Shown piece by piece: positions 57,854-64,000 of a stretch of DNA of 64,000 nucleotides. Source of the DNA: Aeromonas tecta (GTDB lineage: Bacteria; Pseudomonadota; Gammaproteobacteria; Enterobacterales; Aeromonadaceae); NCBI RefSeq assembly GCF_000820185.1, contig NZ_CDCA01000039.1:30736-94735 (forward strand). Direction: 5' to 3'. The translations under genes were made by a program, and so were the position numbers. The notes below the pieces were generated by a model. That model ran no database searches and was not told where the DNA came from. It was given only the letters and a program-made list of their open reading frames with translations. Positions within the stretch are counted from its first letter, which is position 1, and each line of letters starts with the position of its first letter.

Positions 57854-58735
57854 ATGCATCCCCGTTTTGCCAAGCCATTCGAAACCCTGTCCGCCCCGCT
57901 GCAGGCGGCGCTGCTGCCCATGCTGGGAGACGATTTCCAAGCCCGTTTCAGCCCGGAGCAAGTCGTCACCCTGAAAGCCGCCACCGGTCTTGAGGATCGC
58001 GCCCTGCGTCTGGCCCTGCTGCCGCTGGCCGCCGCCTGCTCGGTCGCCCCCATCTCCAAGTTCTTCGTCGGCGCCATCGCCTGCGGCCTGAGCGGCACCT
58101 GGTATTTTGGTGCCAACATGGAGTTCACCGGTCAGGGACTGTTCCACTCGGTGCATGCCGAGCAATCCGCCATCTCCAACGCCTGGCTGGGTGGCGAGAC
58201 CGGGATCAGTGAAATCACCGTCAACTACACCCCTTGCGGCCACTGCCGTCAGTTCATGAACGAGCTGAGCACCGCCAAGACGCTGAAAGTCTCGCTGCCC
58301 GATGACTTGAGCGAGCTGCAATCTTTCCTACCCCACTCCTTTGGCCCGGCCGATCTGGACATCACCGATGCCCTGATGAGCCCCCAGGCTCACGACGAAC
58401 TGGTGCTTGAGAGTGACGATCCCCTGTGGCAGGCCGCGCTGGCCGCCGCCCGTCAGAGCTACGCCCCCTACAGCCAGGGCTATGCCGCAGTGGCGCTGCA
58501 GTTCGAGGATGGTCGCATCTTCTGTGGCCGCTACGCCGAGAACGCCGCCTTCAACCCCAGCCTGCCGCCGATGCAGATGGCCTGCGCCCATGCGGTGCTC
58601 AACGGCGAAGAGCTCAGCTCGGTGCGCCGCGCCGTGTTGTTGGAAAACAAGGCCGGCCAGATCAGCCAACGGGATGCGGCTCAGTCCACCCTCAAGGCGC
58701 TGGGACGGGTCGAGCTGGAGTACAGGGCCGTCTAA
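57854..58735 (+). CDS. cdd: Cytidine deaminase
   Basis: Deaminates cytidine and deoxycytidine to uridine/deoxyuridine for pyrimidine salvage; homodimeric enzyme of 293 residues (E. coli 294) with a duplicated fold, only the N-terminal half catalytic. Zinc and catalytic residues are HAEQSAISNA near 101-104 and NYTPCGHCRQFMNEL near 126-134. The C-terminal half (SYAPYSQGYAAVALQFEDGRIFCGRYAENAAFNPSLPPMQ) is the non-catalytic repeat. CRP control expected from the promoter. Strong terminator follows. Confidence 0.97.
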   Translation: MHPRFAKPFETLSAPLQAALLPMLGDDFQARFSPEQVVTLKAATGLEDRALRLALLPLAAACSVAPISKFFVGAIACGLSGTWYFGANMEFTGQGLFHSVHAEQSAISNAWLGGETGISEITVNYTPCGHCRQFMNELSTAKTLKVSLPDDLSELQSFLPHSFGPADLDITDALMSPQAHDELVLESDDPLWQAALAAARQSYAPYSQGYAAVALQFEDGRIFCGRYAENAAFNPSLPPMQMACAHAVLNGEELSSVRRAVLLENKAGQISQRDAAQSTLKALGRVELEYRAV

Positions 58736-58752
58736 ATCGGTTCGTTGACAGC

Positions 58753-58781
58753 AAAAAGGGAGCCAGTGGCTCCCTTTTTTC
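58753..58781. terminator. Terminator between cdd and the acyl-CoA synthetase gene
   Basis: AAAAAGGGAGCC-AGT-GGCTCCCTTTTTTC, symmetrical, so it probably serves both convergent genes. Confidence 0.88.
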
Positions 58782-58837
58782 ATTTGTTTTCTAAATAGTG
58801 CGACGCTTGGCAGTAATTTGCTAAATGCCAAACCCCA

Positions 58838-60502
58838 TCAAGATTCCCAGATAATGCTCTCGCCAGCGTCCCAGCGCTCGCCGATGTCGGCGTATTTTTG
58901 CTCGAGCAGGTGGCGTCGGATCTTCATGGTGGGGGTCAGCACCCCGTTCTCGATGTTCCAGGGGCTCTTCACCACCAGGATACCGCGAATGCGGGCGTGG
59001 GATTCCAGCTGATCGTTGACTCGCTTGCGGGCCGCCTCCAGCTGGGCATTGACCGTGGCCCTGTCATCTCGCATGGCTCGCTCGGCCAGCTGCACCAGGG
59101 CCACCGGCTGCGGCATGCCGTAACCGATGACGCACAGCTGCTCGATGATGGGCTCCTGCCCCAGCATCCCCTCGATGGGCACTGGCGCCACGTACTTGCC
59201 CTTGGCGGTCTTGAACACATCCTTCATGCGGCCGGTGATGGTGAGATAGCCTTCTCGGTCCAGCTTGCCCATGTCGCCGGTGTGCAGCCAACCGTCGGCG
59301 TCGATGGCCTCCTTGCTGTGCTCGGGATCCTTGTAGTAGCCCAGCATCATGCCGTCGCAGCGGCACAGGATCTCCCCCTCATCCGAGATGCGGATCTCGA
59401 CCCCGGGCCCCGCCTTGCCGACCGTGCCTATCTTGTCGGCCCTGAACGGGCAGTTGAGGGTGGAGAAGGCATGGTTCTCGGTCATGCCCCAGGCTTCGGT
59501 GATGTTGATGCCGATGCTGTGATACCAATGCAGCAAGGCCGGCGCCACCGGCGCCGAGCCGCAACCCAGCACCCGCGCCTGATCCAGCCCCAGCCCCTTG
59601 CTCAGCTTGCGCTTGATGAGAGTGGAGACGAAGGGGATCTTCAGCAACAGCTCAAGCTTCTTCTGGGGCAGCTTCTCGTGGATCTTGATGCGGAACATGG
59701 CCCACAGCCGCGGCACCGAGATGAACACGGTGGGACGGCAGCGTTTCACGTCGTCGATGAAGGTGTCGAGGGATTCGGGGAAGGCGATGGTGGCGCCGCT
59801 GAACAGGCTACCGCCATAGATGTAGACCCGCTCGGTGATGTGGGCCAGCGGCAGGTAGGAGAAACCGCGATCGGCCTCGGTCAGCGCCACCGCCTCCACC
59901 AGCTTCTCGCACGACCAGGCGTAGCGCTCGACGCTCAGCATGGCGCCCTTGGGCTTGCCGGTACTGCCGGAGGTGTAAACCAGACTCAGCAGCGCATCCG
60001 GCGCCTGCACCGGGCTACCCTCGATGGGTGCATGGGCCTTGAGCAGGGCATCCCACTGATGAGCCGCGGGCATAGTGTCGTAGGGGAAGGCAATGCGCAG
60101 CAGATCGGTGGGGACGCCCGCCTCCTGGCTCTTCCAGTCGTCCAGCTTGCCGACGAAAATTGCCTTGGCTTCGCTGTGGCGCAGCACGTATTCGATGGTG
60201 TCGACGTTGGCGGTCGGGTAGATGGGCACGCTCACGTACTGTCCCATCTGCATCGCGAGATCGGCGATGAACCACTCGGCGCAGTTCTTGGAGAGCAGCG
60301 CGACCTTGTCGCCGGGTGCCAGCCCCAGCTCGCGCAGGGCCGTCACCATGCGCCGGGCCTGGTTCGCTACCTCGGACCAGGTGAAGTCCCGGTATTCGCG
60401 GTGGATGGTCTGTCTGAGGTAAATCTTGTCAGGACACTGCCGCTCCCAGTGATAGAGCATCTCGAGCGGCAGTTTGGTGGCAATGCGTGAGGAGGAGGCC
60501 AT
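58838..60502 (-). CDS. Long-chain fatty acid-CoA ligase (AMP-binding, FAA1-type)
   Basis: 554-residue ANL-superfamily enzyme of the COG1022 (Faa1-like) type, activating fatty acids via acyl-AMP. P-loop YTSGSTGKPKGAMLS near 175-190, SYLPLAHITERVYIYGG near 215-230, ITEAWGMTENHA near 335 (A5 motif), DGWLHTGDMGKLDREGYLTITGRMKDVFKTAKGKYVAPVPIE near 405-445 (A7/A8) and a C-terminal lysine in NGVLTPTMKIRR. No signal peptide; probably membrane-associated at the inner face. Distinct from the FadD type by its ends. Single gene; substrate chain length not determined. Confidence 0.88.
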   Translation of the reverse strand: MASSSRIATKLPLEMLYHWERQCPDKIYLRQTIHREYRDFTWSEVANQARRMVTALRELGLAPGDKVALLSKNCAEWFIADLAMQMGQYVSVPIYPTANVDTIEYVLRHSEAKAIFVGKLDDWKSQEAGVPTDLLRIAFPYDTMPAAHQWDALLKAHAPIEGSPVQAPDALLSLVYTSGSTGKPKGAMLSVERYAWSCEKLVEAVALTEADRGFSYLPLAHITERVYIYGGSLFSGATIAFPESLDTFIDDVKRCRPTVFISVPRLWAMFRIKIHEKLPQKKLELLLKIPFVSTLIKRKLSKGLGLDQARVLGCGSAPVAPALLHWYHSIGINITEAWGMTENHAFSTLNCPFRADKIGTVGKAGPGVEIRISDEGEILCRCDGMMLGYYKDPEHSKEAIDADGWLHTGDMGKLDREGYLTITGRMKDVFKTAKGKYVAPVPIEGMLGQEPIIEQLCVIGYGMPQPVALVQLAERAMRDDRATVNAQLEAARKRVNDQLESHARIRGILVVKSPWNIENGVLTPTMKIRRHLLEQKYADIGERWDAGESIIWES

Positions 60503-60602
60503 AGTTTAATCCCTGAAACCAAAAGGCAAGACTCATTATTAACCTTTTGATAACACTCAGGGAAGCAGATTAATCAAACTTCTGTTTGAACTGCGAATGG
60601 GA

Positions 60603-60881
60603 TCAAGCTTCTGCCTGTTGTTGCAGCCGCTTCCACAGATCCTGCACCAGGGCCTCGTCCTGCTCGGACAGCTCGCCTTGCAAGATGGCCTCGTTCAGGC
60701 TGCGCAATACATAGCTTTTGACATCCCGTACCAGGGTCTTGCCTTCCAGCTCGGCACGGGCCACCGCTAGCGAGATATGGCCACGCAGATAACCGCCCGC
60801 AAACAGATCGTCATCGCTCGCCGTGGCGACCATGGTGTCGATCAATCCCAACAACTTGTGCTCAAATTCGTGAATCGTCAT
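60603..60881 (-). CDS. yfcL: YfcL family protein
   Basis: 92-residue soluble protein resembling E. coli YfcL: MTIHEFEHKLLGLIDTMVATASDDDLFAGGYLRGHISLAVARAELEG followed by SLNEAILQGELSEQDEALVQDLWKRL. The conserved ASDDxLFAxGYLRGH core is present at about 21-37. Mostly helical by composition; function unknown. It lies between the acyl-CoA synthetase and the ATP-NAD kinase-like gene on the same strand, with about 100-bp gaps, so an operon is uncertain. Confidence 0.85.
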   Translation of the reverse strand: MTIHEFEHKLLGLIDTMVATASDDDLFAGGYLRGHISLAVARAELEGKTLVRDVKSYVLRSLNEAILQGELSEQDEALVQDLWKRLQQQAEA

Positions 60882-60991
60882 GTAACGCAGCCTCGTTTTC
60901 CGGGATTGCCGGCAAAATAATTCGGGGGAGTGGAATCGCGATCCGGTTGATCGCGACTCTCTGGCGCCAGGCCAGCCGCATCCTTGATGTC

Positions 60992-62107
60992 CTATTCCGG
61001 GTTGGCCACCGGGTAGATGACCTGATCCTTGTATCCGGTGGTTATTCGCAGATAACCACTTAACGACCGGTTCAGTGCCGGGTCATCGGTATCCACCAGC
61101 AGCGGACGGCCTTCGAGTGCCGCCAACTTAGTCTTGGTGGCGAGTACCTGAATATGGTCTCGCCCGACGGCCCTGATCACCTCTGGACTCAGTTGCTGAT
61201 TTCCGCGCCCGAACAGATGTCCCTGACCGCCGATCAGGGTAATGATCAGCCGACAGTGACGACCGCGGATCCGGGTCAGGATCTCGGCGGCGGACAGATC
61301 CTGCCCGATCAGCCGACCATTTTCCACCAGATCCACACCGAGCAGGGTATTTTCCAGCCCCAGCTCCCCCATACAGGCGGCCACCGTGCTGCCCGACCCC
61401 ATCAGATAGAGGGTATCGGGCGCCATTTCCTCCACCACGCCGGCGGCGAGATCGGCCAGCACCAGCTCCTCGGACTCCCGCCCGCCCTGCTTGGTCGCCT
61501 GCACGTAGCGCAGATCCCCTGGCACCTGCAGCTGACCATAGTGACGGGCCCGCACCTTGCCGGCCCGAAACGCCTCCTCGTCGATGTCCACCACCTCGGC
61601 GTCAACCAAGCTGAGCAGCTCGCCTCCAATCATGCGCGCCGCCACCCGCCCGCTGGCGGCGGGCGTCACCCCGTAGACCCCGGAGTGAATTTTACAGCCA
61701 GCCGGAATGCCGAGCACGTGGCAAGACTCCCCGACCGCGGCGCAGATGTCCCGAGCGGTGCCATCGCCACCGGCGAACAGCAGCAAATCGACACCGGCAC
61801 CGCGCATCAGCTCGGCGGCGGTGCGGGTATCGGCCGCCGTGGTCGCCTCTGCCCCGGGGTGATAGACGATGCGATGGGGCAGTTGCAGCGCGTCGGCAAG
61901 GCTCGCCCCCATCTCCCCCGCGACCGTCAACAGCTCGAAGGGTTGCGCCAGCTGACAGAGCGGCAACAGGGCCTGCCGGGCCCGCTCCTGCGCCTTGGGC
62001 ACGGCGCCGCGCGCCAGCGCCTCGGCCACCATGCCGTCGCTGCCCTTGAGGCCGACCGCACCGCCGATACCGGCCACCGGGTTGATAATTAGCCCTAAAC
62101 GAAACAT
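60992..62107 (-). CDS. ATP-NAD kinase family protein
   Basis: 371-residue protein of the predicted ATP-NAD/AcoX kinase group (COG3199). FRLGLIINPVAGIGGAVGLKGSDG at the N terminus and LLLFAGGDGTARDICAAVG near 107-125, the GGDG motif shared by NAD and diacylglycerol-type kinases, followed by LGIPAGCKIHSGVYGVTPAASG near 130-150. The canonical short NAD kinase (NadK) is a separate protein, so this is a paralogous kinase-like enzyme of unknown substrate. Divergent from the TerC-family gene; follows yfcL on the minus strand. Confidence 0.85.
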   Translation of the reverse strand: MFRLGLIINPVAGIGGAVGLKGSDGMVAEALARGAVPKAQERARQALLPLCQLAQPFELLTVAGEMGASLADALQLPHRIVYHPGAEATTAADTRTAAELMRGAGVDLLLFAGGDGTARDICAAVGESCHVLGIPAGCKIHSGVYGVTPAASGRVAARMIGGELLSLVDAEVVDIDEEAFRAGKVRARHYGQLQVPGDLRYVQATKQGGRESEELVLADLAAGVVEEMAPDTLYLMGSGSTVAACMGELGLENTLLGVDLVENGRLIGQDLSAAEILTRIRGRHCRLIITLIGGQGHLFGRGNQQLSPEVIRAVGRDHIQVLATKTKLAALEGRPLLVDTDDPALNRSLSGYLRITTGYKDQVIYPVANPE

Positions 62108-62223
62108 GATTTTCTCCCTCTGCTCGCCGCTATTTTATCTGTTCGCCGCGCTGGGACAAGCCAAGTCAGCCTGCTAGAATGCGCTGTTTCAACCGTCATC
62201 CAAAGTTCAACCAAGGTTCAATC

Positions 62224-62946
62224 ATGCTGGAATGGATTGCAGATCCCTCTGCCTGGGTCGCGCTCGCCACCCTGACCCTGCTCGAAATCGTACTGGGCAT
62301 CGACAACATCATCTTTATCTCCATCCTGGTCGGCCGCCTGCCAGAGGCTCAGCGCCAGCGCGCGCGGATCCTGGGGCTGGGGCTCGCCATGGGGACCCGC
62401 ATCCTGTTGCTGCTCTCCCTGGCCTGGGTGATGCGCCTCACCGAGCCGCTGTTCAGCGTGCTGGGTGAAGCCATCTCCGGCCGGGATCTCATCTTGCTGA
62501 TCGGGGGGCTCTTCCTCATCGCCAAGAGTACCCACGAGATCCACCATAGCCTGGAGGGGGCCGCCGAGGAGCCAGGAACAGTGAGCAAGGCCGCCGGTTT
62601 CATGTCGACTCTGGTGCAGATTGCCATCCTCGATATCATCTTCAGCCTGGACTCCGTGATCACCGCGGTGGGCATGGCGGATCACGTGCCCGTCATGGTG
62701 CTGGCCATCGTCATCGCCGTCGGTGTCATGATGTTTGCCGCCAAGGCCATCGGCGACTTCGTCGACGAGCACCCCACCATCAAGATGCTGGCGCTCTCCT
62801 TCCTGATCCTGGTCGGGGTCGCCCTGATGGCCGAGGGGCTGGATCTGCACATTCCGAAGGGTTACATCTACTTCGCCATGGCCTTCTCGCTGGTGGTGGA
62901 GATGATCAACATCCGCCTGCGTGGGCATCAGGAAAAAGCCAAGTAA
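62224..62946 (+). CDS. TerC-family membrane protein (YgdQ-like)
   Basis: 240-residue membrane protein with seven predicted helices, close to E. coli YgdQ. MLEWIADPSAWVALATLTLLEIVLGIDNIIFISILVGRLP at the start holds the LExxLGIDNIIF motif, and QIAILDIIFSLDSVITAVGMADHVPVM near 135-160 the second acidic motif (D..FSLDSV); these acidic residues probably bind metal ions. TerC relatives are involved in metal homeostasis of secreted proteins. ATG 62224 aligns with YgdQ. Terminator follows. Confidence 0.9.
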   Translation: MLEWIADPSAWVALATLTLLEIVLGIDNIIFISILVGRLPEAQRQRARILGLGLAMGTRILLLLSLAWVMRLTEPLFSVLGEAISGRDLILLIGGLFLIAKSTHEIHHSLEGAAEEPGTVSKAAGFMSTLVQIAILDIIFSLDSVITAVGMADHVPVMVLAIVIAVGVMMFAAKAIGDFVDEHPTIKMLALSFLILVGVALMAEGLDLHIPKGYIYFAMAFSLVVEMINIRLRGHQEKAK

Positions 62947-62973
62947 GCCTGATTTCTGCCAAATCACGCCAAT

Positions 62974-63006
62974 AAAAAAGCGCGACCTAGGGTCGCGCTT
63001 TTTGTT
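62974..63006. terminator. Bidirectional terminator between the TerC-family gene and aroG
   Basis: AAAAAAGCGCGACC-TAG-GGTCGCGCTTTTTGTT, with A and T tracts on both sides. Confidence 0.88.
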
Positions 63007-63045
63007 GTTGCCTGTCTGCCAGCGGGGTATTCGCCGTGACGACAA

Positions 63046-64000
63046 TTAGAGTGCGTTGCGCGTGGCCACCGCATCGGCCAGGTTGCGCAGCAGCACCTCG
63101 GTATCGGCCCAGTTGATGCATGCATCCGTGATGCTCTGGCCGAAGGTGAGTTCACAACCTTCCACCAGATCCTGACGCCCTTCCACCAGGTGGCTCTCCA
63201 CCATGACACCAAACACCGCCTTGCTGCCGGCGCGCAGCTGACCGGCCACATCCTCGGCCACCAGCATCTGGTTCTTGAATTGCTTGCTGCTGTTGGCGTG
63301 GCTGAAATCGATCATCACCTTTTGCGGCAGACCGGCCTTGTCCAGCCCCTTCACCACGTCCTCGACGTGGGCGGCGCTGTAGTTTGGCTCACGGCCACCG
63401 CGCAAGATGATGTGGCAGTCCGGGTTACCGGCGGTGGAGACGATGGCGGAGTGGCCGTACTTGGTCACCGACAGGAAGTGGTGCGGGGCACTGGCGGCGC
63501 CGATGGCGTCGATGGCCACCTTGATGGTGCCGTCGGTGCCGTTCTTGAACCCGACCGGGCAAGAGAGACCAGAGGCCAGCTCACGGTGCACCTGGGATTC
63601 GGTGGTCCGGGCCCCGATGGCGCCCCAGCTCATCAGATCCGCCATGTATTGCGGGGTGATCATGTCGAGGAATTCGGAGGCAGTCGGCAGCCCCATGTCG
63701 TTGAGATCCAGCAGCAGCTTGCGACCGATGCGCAGGCCATCGTTGATCTGGCAGCTGTTGTCGAGGTAAGGGTCGTTGATCAGCCCCTTCCAGCCGACAG
63801 TGGTGCGCGGCTTCTCGAAGTAGACCCGCATCACGATTTCCAGCTCGCCCTTGAGCTCATCACGCAACAGCTTGAGGCGCTTGCCATATTCCAGCGCGGC
63901 GACCGGATCGTGAATGGAGCAGGGGCCGATCACCACCAGCAGGCGCTGATCTTCGCCGGCCAGGATCTGGTGGATGGCCTGACGGGATTCAAACACGGTC
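63046..64000 (-). CDS. aroG: DAHP synthase, AroG type, C-terminal part
   Basis: 3-Deoxy-D-arabino-heptulosonate-7-phosphate synthase, first step of aromatic amino acid biosynthesis; 317 codons plus stop lie inside the window, the N terminus being cut by the right edge. VIGPCSIHDPVAALEYGKRL, MRVYFEKPRTTVGWKGLINDP, IGARTTESQVHRELASGLSCPVGFKNGTDG and IDFSHANSSKQFKNQM follow E. coli AroG (phenylalanine-sensitive) more closely than AroF or AroH: for example SCPVGFKNGTDGTIKVAIDAI and CHIILRGGREPNYSA. Feedback residues near the N terminus are not visible. Confidence 0.93.
   Translation of the reverse strand, partial: TVFESRQAIHQILAGEDQRLLVVIGPCSIHDPVAALEYGKRLKLLRDELKGELEIVMRVYFEKPRTTVGWKGLINDPYLDNSCQINDGLRIGRKLLLDLNDMGLPTASEFLDMITPQYMADLMSWGAIGARTTESQVHRELASGLSCPVGFKNGTDGTIKVAIDAIGAASAPHHFLSVTKYGHSAIVSTAGNPDCHIILRGGREPNYSAAHVEDVVKGLDKAGLPQKVMIDFSHANSSKQFKNQMLVAEDVAGQLRAGSKAVFGVMVESHLVEGRQDLVEGCELTFGQSITDACINWADTEVLLRNLADAVATRNAL

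Noticed and set aside
58898..60490. 530-codon open frame antisense to the acyl-CoA synthetase gene
   Set aside because: Antisense shadow of a well-supported ANL enzyme.

Overview
The window reads as chromosomal DNA of a facultatively anaerobic gammaproteobacterium, most likely Aeromonas. This is inferred from remembered protein similarity, the high GC content and the E. coli-like gene orders (ycaO-focA-pflB; sdhCDAB-sucABCD divergent from gltA). No rRNA, tRNA, phage, insertion sequence or CRISPR array was recognised. The two ends cut through asd (left) and an aroG-type DAHP synthase gene (right).

Layout. 0-9.7 kb: asd (partial), a guanidine exporter under a guanidine-II riboswitch, a B3/B4-domain protein, ycaO, the focA-pflB fermentation operon behind an FNR-type promoter, an octamer tandem repeat with a REP-like hairpin, ycgN and a small lipoprotein. 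9.9-21.4 kb: the TCA block sdhCDAB-sucABCD on the minus strand, divergent from gltA. 21.4-26.6 kb: a DUF4377 lipoprotein, an acetyltransferase, fabB divergent from mnmC, and a DUF922 protein with an altered HExxH. 26.9-34.3 kb: dcuC, a leaderless 5'-nucleotidase-family enzyme, a 111-bp tandem repeat array in front of a membrane glycosyltransferase, a YgjP-like metallopeptidase, a DUF2927 protein, and a dinI-like gene under an SOS box. 34.5-41.3 kb: a KdgR regulon (kduI, kduD, kdgR, kdgK, eda, a YhcH/DUF386 gene, kdgT) for 5-keto-4-deoxyuronate and KDG catabolism. 41.4-42.3 kb: an AT-richer stretch without a recognisable gene, then brnQ. 43.9-47.8 kb: a LysR regulator divergent from a YbdL-type aminotransferase, a Nit1-like amidase and a polar amino acid binding protein. 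47.9-52 kb: an mprF-acvB/virJ operon and an acid-shock-like small protein. 52.4-64 kb: sbcB, a small outer-membrane-like protein, a GH36 alpha-galactosidase, lrgAB (yohJK), CRP-promoted cdd, a long-chain acyl-CoA synthetase, yfcL, an ATP-NAD kinase-like gene, a TerC-family gene and aroG (partial).

How the genes work together. The core is central carbon metabolism: citrate synthase, succinate dehydrogenase, oxoglutarate dehydrogenase and succinyl-CoA synthetase for aerobic growth; FocA/PflB and DcuC for anaerobic growth. The KdgR cluster converts unsaturated uronate products to pyruvate and glyceraldehyde-3-phosphate. MprF and the AcvB/VirJ-like protein plausibly make and remove lysyl-phosphatidylglycerol.

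The clearest regulatory signals read directly from sequence are the guanidine-II riboswitch (834-880), the FNR box before focA (4575-4588), the SOS box before the dinI-like gene (34290-34305), a KdgR operator matching 18 of 19 positions (38008-38026) and a CRP site placed at -41.5 before cdd (57781-57796). The best candidates for something undescribed are the two tandem repeat arrays, the DUF922 protein, and the aminotransferase/amidase and mprF/acvB/asr-like neighbourhoods. I did not find a clearly novel multi-gene system.
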